Origin: Baylisascaris procyonis
Taxonomy: Eukaryota; Nematoda; Chromadorea; Rhabditida; Ascarididae
DNA: 64,000 bases
Direction of reading: 5' to 3'
Assembly: GCA_037389465.1 (NCBI GenBank)
Contig: JAZARR010000266.1
Location: forward strand, 558,001 to 622,000
Below the pieces are notes generated by a model. That model saw only the letters and a program-made list of their open reading frames with translations, was not told the DNA's origin and did no database searches. Position 1 is the first letter of the stretch. Each line of letters opens with the position of its first letter. Made by a program: the position numbers and the translations under genes. Positions 1 to 16,887 of this stretch are shown piece after piece.

Positions 1-74
1 TTTATTACTGTAAAAGTGAAAACTATGGAATCATGTGCGGCGGAACATTGCGTTTGATATATCTGCATTCCTCT

Positions 75-285
75 CTAAGTAATTGTAGCAACGTACGCTA
101 GTCCATCGCCGTCCATTAGAGAAGTGTGAACTGGTATCTCGGGCGTTTCATTGCTTCCGGTGTCCCTTTTTTGAGGATACTTCGGGAACACTCGCACAGA
201 ATAATTGGTTACAGTAACGAATCCAGGTGGTAGTGGGACAATTAGTGCTAGCGTCTCGTTCGCTGTGAAGTTCACGTAACGCTCA
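75..285 (-). CDS. Terminal exon of an unidentified, probably secreted protein
   Basis: An acceptor (minus-strand GTTACAG) at 286-288 opens a 69-codon frame that ends at a TAG at 75-77. The peptide starts ERYVNFTANETLALIVPLPP and goes on with TNYSVRVFPKYPQKR. It has potential N-glycosylation sites (NFT, NET, NYS and a second NET) and a proline-rich beta-strand-like composition, which fits an extracellular domain. GC content is higher than in the flanks. It lies 2.1 kb downstream of the lipase on the same strand, so it could be a distal 3' exon of that gene or the end of another one. I recognise no family. The entry frame needs two bases from the previous exon, which I could not identify. Confidence 0.4.
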
Positions 286-1622
286 CTGTAACTTCATTTA
301 CCAGATTAGACATTGAATGCCACAATTTAAGCAACACTGACTGTTCTCATTTAAATGATATCATCAACTTGACAATAATTCGGAATGAAAGCTGCACAAA
401 CGTATGAGACTGACATATTCTTGTGCGTATATTTTTCAGAACTTTGGCTTCTTTAACAGTCACTTATTCGAAAGTCTTAATTACAATTTTCGATGAACTG
501 ATAACTTGTTTGGCGATTTCGTTTTTAGAAGATGCTCATATAAAAGAGCTTATTCATCGTTTTCATTAAATGCTGTATTGTTGATGAAGCTCGTGCTCAG
601 TTGGAAGAAGAAAAATGCGGCAAAAATGCAAAAATTTCAAACACTTCGGAAATATTACAAGTGCAATCAATGGATGAATTTATTTAGATGTACTCTTTCT
701 CCTAGTCTTTTAGTAAACTGAAGGAATTTGTCTTTCTATTTATTCAAATTTAACCTGCCCTTTCTCACTTGAGTTGAATAGACTGAATCTCCTTCCTCAC
801 TTGCAACGCTCATTTCGATTGATACCTCCGCCGATACATTCATCAATACATACAGGCAAAATAGCTCAGCTGAAAATTAATAACTATTATGAGGAATAAA
901 AGAAGTTGAAATTATTTGATCTGAACACTTCTGAGAGCGGAAATATGATGGCGACAAAGTGCGAAACACAAAAATTTCATTCTGACGTAGTCATAATTCG
1001 TGATTTGTTCTGCTTCTGAATAGTTAAATGATTGAAAACTGCACTTGAGGGACAGAAATGTTAGTGAAGCATTGGAAGAATTGCAAGTATGAAGCTTCAT
1101 AAGAGTGGAAAAATATATAGTATTAATGAAAAACATTGAAGATATCAACAAGAAAGGAATGGAAATTATAATGGAATATAGGAAGTGAAATTCTATTGCT
1201 GGAATGTTGCCTAAGCGTATTTCGATTCTTAAAGGTCCTTTCATATCTAGTCGAATTCCGGCCGCTTTCGGTGTTGCTGCTCATTGAGAATCGGTTTATT
1301 ATGGTTTTGAATTTTGGAGGGAGATATGGCGTTGCATTCTGCAGTCTTCACTATCATATTTTCGTGGAATAGTGTAGTTCTTCGAGACTCGCCGTTCTTG
1401 GCAACAGCATCGTCCTCCTTGCAGCACTTCTGCTGCTATGCCGTCCTCACCCGGCCCTTCTCAACTTCCTTGGTCGATAAATGAGGCGTCATCTTACTGA
1501 CTATAACCCAAAGGATTGGGTGGTGTGTTGCGATCAAATGAACCGGTCGGACGTCAACATGCGAGGTAGGCATGTTCATATGGTCTCTTCGCAAGCATTC
1601 TCTTTGCCTTATCTCGTAATCG
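286..1622. other. No recognised gene
   Basis: AT-rich sequence with short open frames only. A GC-richer patch at about 1390-1600 is open in several frames. One plus-strand frame there reads LAVLGNSIVLLAALLLLC, like a single membrane helix, but it is closed by a nearby stop on each side. I do not call a gene. Confidence 0.5.
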
Positions 1623-1856
1623 TCATATCTCACTGCTTGCTGGTAGGAACCTCAAAAAAACTAAAATTGCAAAGGATAACAAACCACAGAATCCGTTTCC
1701 ATCGATACTCTTCGGCAATGTGTCAAAGTAGAACGAAAGGGAATCCGCAGACTTGTTAAGAGTTGGTGGATCTTCACTATAACCAGCAATAACTTTTGTG
1801 CGTCCTGAAATTTCCTTGAGAAATTCTGTAATTTTATCAATTTCAAGCTTTAGCAT
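1623..1856 (-). CDS. Candidate 3' exon with a hydrophobic C-terminal tail
   Basis: A 77-codon open frame starting MLKLEIDKITEFLKEISGRT and ending in TGA. Its middle part (KVIAGYSEDPPTLNKSADSL) is mixed and protein-like. Its last 25 residues contain a hydrophobic run (GFCGLLSFAILVFLRFLP) followed by a short polar end, as in a C-terminal membrane anchor or GPI-attachment signal (inference from composition only). It lies downstream of the lipase on the same strand, so it could be a 3' exon of that gene. No splice junction could be proved and no family is recognised; a chance frame remains possible. Confidence 0.25.
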   Translation of the reverse strand: MLKLEIDKITEFLKEISGRTKVIAGYSEDPPTLNKSADSLSFYFDTLPKSIDGNGFCGLLSFAILVFLRFLPASSEI

Positions 1857-1978
1857 TCTTAATTTTCAGGGTATTGGAAGATTTTTCGCTTTTATTTATC
1901 AAGTGCAGTGAAAGAAAAAGTGTTTAACGTCGGCGCTCTCGTCAAGGGCGAGACAAAAAGATAACGAGGAAGTCTGGG

Positions 1979-2212
1979 TCAAAGATGGCAATGCAATGAT
2001 TGAAGAATGCTTATTGTTAACTCCGGGGTGGTAGGGAATTGAAGCATTTCATCGGTAACTTTTCGATTCTTGCAAATCGCTATCTCGCTTTCACAATCTT
2101 TTTCATAGAACGGTAACATTTGAAAAGGATTTTTACTTTCTAGATATTCCACTTCCGAAAAATTGCGAAGGTGAGAGAAAACGCTATTTTGTGGCGAGAT
2201 CTTTGGAGACAC
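1979..2212 (-). CDS. Candidate exon downstream of the lipase, unrecognised
   Basis: An open frame of about 77 codons, starting MSPKISPQNSVFSHLRNFSE and including FYEKDCESEIAICKNRKVTD, ends at TAA. A possible acceptor (TTAATTAG) lies just upstream near 2215. Charged residues are well spread, unlike the low-complexity frames typical of this window. It sits between the lipase histidine exon and the candidate tail exon at 1623-1856 on the same strand. I recognise no domain and could not confirm a phase-compatible join, so this may be coding or chance. Confidence 0.2.
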   Translation of the reverse strand: MSPKISPQNSVFSHLRNFSEVEYLESKNPFQMLPFYEKDCESEIAICKNRKVTDEMLQFPTTPELTISILQSLHCHL

Positions 2213-2383
2213 CTCTAATTAAGATAAAACAAGCTAATAAGAACATCACTATATTAGCATGTTTTCATATACAAGCGCTATGCATATTTCTAAGCATCAA
2301 TAACTTGTGAACAGAATAAAATCTGAGAAACTTGATTTGGACGTTCACTCAAACTAATCGGTTTTTGAATCGGAAGGAGACAT

Positions 2384-5300
2384 TCATATCAGCAACGCAT
2401 CGTTAGAATGCACATAAGCGGCGTAGCTAATAAGAACATTCACCACTTGGAAATTATGAGTTTTTTCAAAGAATTTTTCGAAATCAATGAGAGCACCTTC
2501 TTGGAAACATTCGCCACTTGTCCACTGTTCTTCGTTGTCACATTCGAATGCTATATGGCATGGTGATCTGATTGTATCAATGAACACATAAATTGCACGT
2601 TTATGACTGCATGAAAAATCTGATAGCATTGAAGTTACTGAAAATTTGTTGAAATTTCGTCATCAAACTTAATTATTATTAATAATTAACTAGTAAACTT
2701 GAGTAACTTAGCAGTGTCGCGCTGCAATACTATTTGGGCAAACATTCTTGCTATTAACCCACGGGAACAATATGAGCGCCCTGAATAGCATAGGAAAATC
2801 TTTAGCATGTATGTGCGACCGCTAGCTATAATGTTGTCAGGTTCAATTACCCAAGTTTGAGGTGCCTTTGTGAGATACATCATTGGTGCAAAGTTCACTT
2901 ATGGAAAGGAGCAGCAGAAATTCACCAAGAATCGTCTGCACTTTCTTGAAATTCAGTGAACGAATAATGCTTCGTTTGGAGCGATCCATAAGTGCTAAAT
3001 ACATTGAAGCGATGTGCTATTGCAACGGATTTCTTCACGCCTACAGAATGTGCTGATTAGGACATTGCTCTATTCGACTTAATATTTGCTGTATGGCGGT
3101 GTTGAGCGTCACCATCGCATATTTCTCGTTCATTAACCACAATGCTTTGAGAGAAAACAAAATGCAATAAAACGAAGCAATAAATGCCCGCATTAATTTG
3201 TATTTACTAGCGTTCCTTCACTCAGGTGAGAGTTCCTTTAATAAAAGAGGGATTGCAACGTAAATACTGTCCACCTACAATCCTTGGTGAGATCGCTGGA
3301 GAGGAGTGCCCTTAGTGCGAATTCTGATGCGCCAACTGCCTCCGAGCAACCCGGTTGAACCCTTCCTCCATTCACATAAAAGTCCTCATCACCTAAACGT
3401 TCCAGCGTACCTGCTGCGCCTCTGGAAGAACAGTATAGGTACAGAAAAATCGGGTTTAATGGAACAGGCAGAGAGGGGGAGAAGTCAAGAATAAGGCATT
3501 AGAGAACATGGCAAGCGAAGAAAAGAAAGTATATGAAAAAAGCATGGACACGACATGGAATGACAATAGAGTCTTATCAACATCCACTTTGCAAGCAGAT
3601 AGTAAAAATAAGTTCAACCGGATGCCATTCGAAAAAGTTCTGCAAGAACATCAAAGCATTGTCAATGAGAAAAGAGGAGATAGTAAAAATAGCAAGGAGT
3701 TCTTACTCCTCTTTTACGCATCACAAACACTGCTAGCAATGTGTAAGATTAATCGGCTCCATTGCAGGGCTGGTATACTGTAGAGTTACTGCAATTCCCC
3801 ATACCCTGGTGCCTTCTATATATCAAAATTATTTACACCCTCTTGTAAAAGCTTTGCGGCATGTGGAAGAGTGAATAAGAAGTAATAAGTGAATTCGCAA
3901 TGCTGGTAAACCTGAAAAACTCATCTCCACTTGTGTGCAACATCTGCACATATTGCGCATCCTCTCGACTCAGCCTCTCCTCAGGTGGTCTGAAATATCA
4001 TCCTCGATTTAGTAGGAAATTTAAAGGTTAGGATACGAAAATTGGTAAGCAAGGAATAGATGAGAGTGTTGCTGATTGGTACAGAATCTGATGGATGCGC
4101 ACAAAATATTATATTCGATTCTGTTTCTTTGCCCGTTTCAAACAACTTCAACGGTGTACCTGAGAGTATCAGAAATCGAGAGAACATTTTTGGAAGTTCT
4201 TGATGCCTCCTCATGTTCAACGAAGATATCAGGAAGTTCGAAAATGATTGGCAATTCTGTGAAAGATGTTGACCCTATTGATATGCAATCGGCAGCGAAA
4301 AACTATAAAAGAAATTTTCTAAAATATATGTTTACAATGAAAACAACAATTATTTCTTTATTACTTACGCACTTTATCGTGAGCGTTATGAAGTTTTTTT
4401 CTGCAGTAAACATAATAGTTGCACGAGAACTTGCGTAGAACCAAATGCAAGTGATAAATGAGTTGGACAAGGCGATTTGATGAAAGGCCGAAGAAAGCAA
4501 AAATCATAATTGTGAAAAAGGGAAGAAATACTGCTATATATATATATGGACTCAAACATTTCAAACCATCAAATATGCTTGAATTTGAGAAGGAATTAGT
4601 GTACACTTTGTCGTATAGACGATTTGGATTGCCTGTCGTGAATAGAGGACCTGCTGGATCGAGCGCTGAAATAGTGAAAATTGTTATTCAACAGCTCGCT
4701 TCACATGCAATATAGCAATGCGGAAATTGGGTCGAAATGTTCGGATATGATCGTTTAGTTGAAATTGAAGATGATATCAATGCTTGATATTTCGTATATA
4801 TTTCCATCGAAAGAAAGCACTTTTCATAATTTGCCAATTAAACGTTGTGTTGATTTTGCTGCCTTCAAAAATGAGGGAGGATTAGTCGGATCTGCAAATA
4901 TTCTATTCACATATTGAATATTTGGTGCTTCTTTCATATTATGCTCATAATGAGGGACTTTCGAGCCGCTTTCAGGAAAGCATGAGAACGTTTTCAGGAA
5001 AAAATGGGAGTTCTTAGGGAAATAATGCGTTGTATTTAAAGAAAAAAAGGTATCTCTCCTATGTATAAAGCACCGCTCACCATATATAGCTCTAATTTTT
5101 GTGTCATTTAAGCGCTTTCCAGCGAATCCAGCAGCATCTGCACCGAGACTAAAACCAATGATCGATATGCGATCGTAACTGATTTTATGATATTGATTGA
5201 TCGCCTTAATCAAACGCGCGATCAGTGCACCCATCACACGTGTGTTTGCTGCTGCTTGCATGTAATTCGGAGCCTTTGCGCCCAGTAGCCAAAAGCACAG

Positions 5301-6016
5301 GACAACGGTTACGGACTGAAATATAGGTTTAATTTCTTGTGCTTACGCTAATACGCCGAAAGTATTAGCAGCTAATTTCATAAAAGTAAAGCAGGTAATT
5401 GAAATTTTTGTAGCCAACAGTGCTCTTGTTTTGTTGAACATTTTGTGTTCTATAGAATTCTGTTCAAATTCAATACAACCATTTTTGCAGGCAACACTGA
5501 ATGTGGAAAATATCAATGACCATTGATTGATGAAATTTGATCATTCAACGGATGAAGATGAATTTCGCATAGTAAGTTACAATTGTGGTTCTTTTTAGAA
5601 AGACAGACAATTTCTTGAGAATTTATAGTTCCATAAATTTGGACTGCCGTGTCTGTCATGAATTATACTAGATATGAATTCACACAGTAAAGGGAACCGA
5701 TAGCAACAGATATGCGCTTCGTCATTTTTTTAATAAAAGAGTTTTGATTCAGCAATGAAATTTTGGAATTTATAACGAGTAAAAAGAACACCTTGTTTGT
5801 CGTGCCTGGTGTTTAATGGAACTGTGCTCTATATAAGGATAGGAAGTATTATAGACCTTATATTTTTGAAAAGCCTCCTTCATTATAAACATCCACGTTT
5901 TCTCGGTATTACCAAATCCATGTACAATAAGTACGATATCATTATCGGTGGAAACATTAGCCAAACGGACATCATCGTTGAACGTTTTGAGGCGAATAAT
6001 TGAATGCGTTTTGTCA
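2384..6016 (-). CDS. Pancreatic-lipase-family hydrolase, multi-exon, 5' end missing
   Basis: Probable secreted triacylglycerol lipase or phospholipase A1 of the pancreatic lipase family (PF00151). Six exons join with matching phase: 6016-5857, 5315-5081, 4665-4605, 3989-3912, 3421-3279 and 2619 to about 2444. They encode, in order, the oxyanion-loop region (DIVLIVHGFGNTEKTW), QAAANTRVMGALIARL, the nucleophile elbow SIIGFSLGADAAGFAGK (catalytic Ser), LDPAGPLF (catalytic Asp), LSREDAQYVQMLHTSGDEFF, DFYVNGGRVQPGC and CSHKRA (catalytic His). The whole triad is present. One oddity is GFSLGAD, where the family usually has GFSLGAH. The N-terminal exons with the signal peptide were not found above 6016. 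The last exon may splice at 2444 (GTGAAT donor) or read through to the TGA at 2384; the usual cysteine-rich C-terminal part is not recognisable. Lipid substrate cannot be told from sequence. Confidence 0.85.
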
Positions 6017-6033
6017 CTGAAAAAAATTATCAT

Positions 6034-13425
<7,392 letters not shown>

Positions 13426-14241
13426 CAGCAAAACGCGCGCTAGATTTTCACTAGTCATTTCCGATTGTATAACATATTGTTTGAATGCTATAGTGTATAA
13501 TATTTGACTTGTAACCTTACCAAACCACATTTCCTGGGTATTCAACACTCGCAGCTCATTCCAAGGGCATCGATTCTTCTCTGTAAACGTTTCCAGTAGC
13601 AGGCAGGAAAAATAATTCGAATACCTATGTACCCATGGCTAAATGAAGTCGAGAATTATATATGTCAGTGTGCATGTTTTTGTGCACTTATATATGCAAA
13701 TACATTGATTTTTGTGCATGCTAATGGACCCTATCGGTAGAGCCGAACTGTTTATGCGAAAGCGTGCTGAGATTATTGAAGGGATTGTGCGAACATGCCA
13801 AACATTCTGCCATTGCCTCTTCACGAAAGCGCACTGATCAATTTGGTGCATCTATGAGTGCCTGACGAGTGTTAATTAACCAATCTAGCTGGGGATTTAA
13901 AAGTTAATCAATTTAGAAAGAAAAACGTTTCTGGTATCGTCATCACCTAGAACACTGTAATGAAGTTTCGCAGAGGTTTGAACACTTGAAATTATCGATT
14001 TTATCTCGACCATCATATGCATACGAGCACTAGAATGCGGAAAGGAAAGGAAGGGGAGAGGGATGGAGGCGATGGCCTTAGCATTGAAGATCACATTGAG
14101 TTCATCGTTGATGTAAATTTCAACCATTTGGATCTGGAATTATTTTATGTGATTAACCCGGCGTTCTCAAACACCAAGCCGTATTTCCCACGTTCCTCAC
14201 ACTCCTCCTTCATCGCTTACATCTTCCCATCTTAGGCTTCT

Positions 14242-14475
14242 ATGGTGCGCGCAGAGTTTTCCTTTCACTTGGCTGTTCGTGGAAATGCGTTATCCTTATC
14301 ACGGCTATCTCTTCTATGTAGAGTTGCATCGCTATTGCAATTCAGCTGGTACCTACGAAATTTTTGCCTGCGTCGAAGACTGCAAAACGGTAGAACATTC
14401 GCAGAACTTCGAAATTATGAAGTGCCGCCATCGGGGCTCGAGGTCCGTAAGGCTAACTGGCATGATATTCGCGGG
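14242..14475 (+). CDS. Candidate first exon, mitochondrial-presequence-like
   Basis: A possible acceptor (CATCTTAG) ends at 14235, seven bases before an ATG that opens a 78-codon frame. Its first 50 residues are rich in Arg, Leu and Ser with almost no acids (for example SLSRLSLLCRVASLLQFSWY and LRNFCLRRRLQNG), like a mitochondrial targeting sequence. RTFAELRNYEVPPSGLE follows and faintly resembles the start of the NIPSNAP domain (F-ELR-Y--PSG); that is a guess from memory. Possible donors are at 14446 (GTCCGT) and 14475 (GTAGCG). A second frame through the same bases is also open (279-frame, MRYPYHGYLFYVELHRYC), so the frame choice is unsure. I found no downstream exon. Confidence 0.28.
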
Positions 14476-14479
14476 TAGC

Positions 14480-15786
14480 GCTTTTTGGTTGTTTTATTAT
14501 TGCTGTGTTTAGCAGAAACAAATAGGATAATACAGAACATTCGGCATTGTGATGCGATTCGAACTTTGGGGATCTCTTTTGTTTAGCCAGTTTCCGCCCT
14601 TAGAATTTCCACTTAGCCAGCAACTGATTCGTATTTCAATTAGTACTCGTCTCTGTTGCGTAAGTATGACACCTTAAAGCGGGAATGAAACTCGACCAAA
14701 ACACTCTGTGTAGCGACCAAACACAAGAGTGATTCGACATGCGCTGCTTATTTGCATTTGGGCTTTTTTTAATGAAACACGTTCGTATAAGCTTTGTTCA
14801 TAGTATTGCATGTTCAAAGAACGCCTTTGAAACAATTCTTTCGATTAAAATTTTCTCCCGTCAGTATTCCATTTGATTCAGTATTTCGACGGCTGCAGCA
14901 GTTCCAACAAAGACGTCACATCCTTTCCCCTTCCTGCGCCCACTCATCACCCTCCCCTCCCACTTGCTACTTGGAAAACTTCTTCGTTAATTGCCGACTG
15001 CATCATGTCTGTAAAATAGCTTTTATTTCCATGCAAAGTCTCTTTACAATATATCAGCGTTCATAAATATAACCGACCAATGCGAAGATAAAATTCCTTT
15101 TCTGTAGATTTTTGCCCGATCACGAGTTTATGTGGTCGTTGTTGCGATGATATTTCCTGCATATGGCCACTCTTTTCTTAAATTTTTACTAATTTTTATG
15201 AATTTTTTTATTCTCCTCGAGCCTAATTTCCGCTGTCAATACGAATTGTATCGGACATGTATTCCTTCGCTGTAATTGGCTGTGAAGAAAAATGTTTTAT
15301 ACTATTGAAATATATTGTATTTCGAGTCATATTTTTACTAAATTATTTCTAACAATATATTAACAGTGCATAAGAATTTCAATGCGTGAATATTATATAT
15401 GTGCATAGACTCACCTCCTCATTTTTTCAAATAATTTCATCATTCATTATATCGCAATACATTTCATGCCTCATATAACTCAATGCCGAAAGCGCATAAG
15501 TTTTTGCATTTTTGGTTATGAGTCATTTCAGTTCATAGCATCGCATCTTAAGTATCTGATTGTGGATCATTGAATAAGAAAAACCCAAAATTCCCGGCTT
15601 CACCATCCCCTAAATTCTCGCAGTTGGGACGTGTTTGGGAGGTTTGCCGTATACAACGTCTATAGCCCTCCGTGCCTAGCCACTTGTAGTATTCTCCTTC
15701 ATACTTAATACCAGTAAATAAATTGGAACCCTCCTTGGTGACTTTTCTTATCCGTCATAAACAATTTGAAGTTACTAAAGGAGAAA
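14480..15786. other. No recognised gene
   Basis: AT-rich sequence with short frames only. Nothing here looks like a continuation of the candidate exon at 14242. Confidence 0.5.
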
Positions 15787-16887
15787 ATGAGTGACCCCTC
15801 CAAAGGAAACAGTTGCCTGTTTAAGTGTAATAGAAGCGGTCTTGTTGGAATGCATTTTTTCATCTGTACACTCAGAGTGGTGTTAATGTGGGAAAAAGAC
15901 TTCTTTTGAAACCATCCTTTCATGTGATGAAAGTTAGTGCCAGCTGCGATCTGGCACTAACTTTTTCATTCAAAAATTTCTCTTCTCTTCGAGGGTGGCA
16001 TTCCTCGATATCATAAATGAATCTGGCACAGGCGTTATATTGTTGGATATTGTAAGTGAATTTGACGTGTTCGTTATATTCTTGGATATTGATACAAAGT
16101 GGAACCAAAAAGTGGTCAAAATTTTAAAATCGTGCTCATTGTACCATGAGACTTAGCATTTGCTACCTCTTTTGAACAATCTCAGTGCTTTTCGCTGTTC
16201 TAAAAGCTCGCGTTCATTTACGATTAGCGTTATTGTGAATAGCTCATATGATTAACTTGAAACAACAAAAAGTTTCTATCAAACTGTGCTTCAAACTTAT
16301 CAAAAGCTGCATAAACTCACTAAACGTTGAGATAGTCTTCAAATTAATATTTTCGGCCGATATAACTGAGATGATAAGTTGAAAAACAACTTGTTTGCAG
16401 CATAATCCGAGAGAAGTTGTTTCGCTAACCATAGCAACCATCGCAAGCATCAATTTATTCATGAGGATTTTGAAGAGAGACGGTGAAGATAATCTAAGAA
16501 ATCAACTTTCCCAATTGGCTCACTTCGTCTCAGTTGTAGTTTACTGTTCCATAATAACGCTGTTATCTGGAAGGTGCCTCTAAGCAAACCGTCTGTTTCA
16601 GTTTTTGTTTACCTCATTTTCAACTACTTATGATATCTCAATTAGACGAACCATACATTTTATTGAGAGCAAATAAGAGAAATTAGAAGTGGAATAAGCT
16701 GCATTTTTCTTGATTACTAACTAGACGAATGCTTTTGTCTTCATTGATGACTAGATGCTGCAATAGCATTTCGGGAGCAATAGAAGATTAGAGATACTAA
16801 TAGATGGATTGTGTAATGATGGTACATTCTTTTTGCTTCAGCAGTTGTTATACCCGCAGATTACATATTTATGTGAATCGCATCTAA
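15787..16887 (+). CDS. Candidate small two-helix membrane protein, three exons
   Basis: The central exon, 16401-16573, has a good acceptor (TTGTTTGCAG) and donor (AAG/GTGCCT). It encodes HNPREVVSLTIATIASINLF, then a charged linker (RILKRDGEDNLRNQLSQ), then HFVSVVVYCSIITLLSG: two hydrophobic segments around a polar loop. It joins in phase to 16842-16887 (acceptor TTTTGCTTCAG), which adds 14 residues and TAA. A possible first exon, 15787-15879, reads MSDPSKGNSCLFKCNRSG and then a hydrophobic stretch, and ends at a weak GTGTTA donor in the required phase. The predicted total is about 105 residues. I recognise no family. The middle exon is the best supported part; the first exon is speculative. 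Confidence 0.28.
15930..15964. repeat. Perfect 14-bp inverted repeat (hairpin)
   Basis: AAAGTTAGTGCCAG, a 7-base loop, then CTGGCACTAACTTT. The arms pair without mismatch and the outer flanks extend the pairing imperfectly. It lies within the first intron of the candidate gene at 15787-16887. It may be a structured RNA element, a mobile-element footprint or chance. Confidence 0.85.
15985..16100. repeat. Decayed ~37-39 bp tandem repeat, three units
   Basis: Units containing GTTATATTGTTGGATATTG and variants follow each other. On the minus strand an open frame (15920-16108) reads them as roughly 13-residue repeats (NIQEYNEHVKF, NIQQYNACARF, DIEEC). The frame stays open across all units, but no homology is recognised. 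Confidence 0.55.

Noticed and set aside
1390..1490. Receptor-like membrane helix LAVLGNSIVLLAALLLLC
   Set aside because: Closed by stops on both sides within about 35 codons; no second helix.
4076..4438. 120-codon plus-strand frame
   Set aside because: It lies opposite the lipase gene, in its intron, with no motif.
4824..4895. DPTNPPSFLKAAKSTQRL as the lipase Asp exon
   Set aside because: It fits in phase, but the exon at 4605-4665 with LDPAGPLF is a much better family match and continues in phase into the next three exons.
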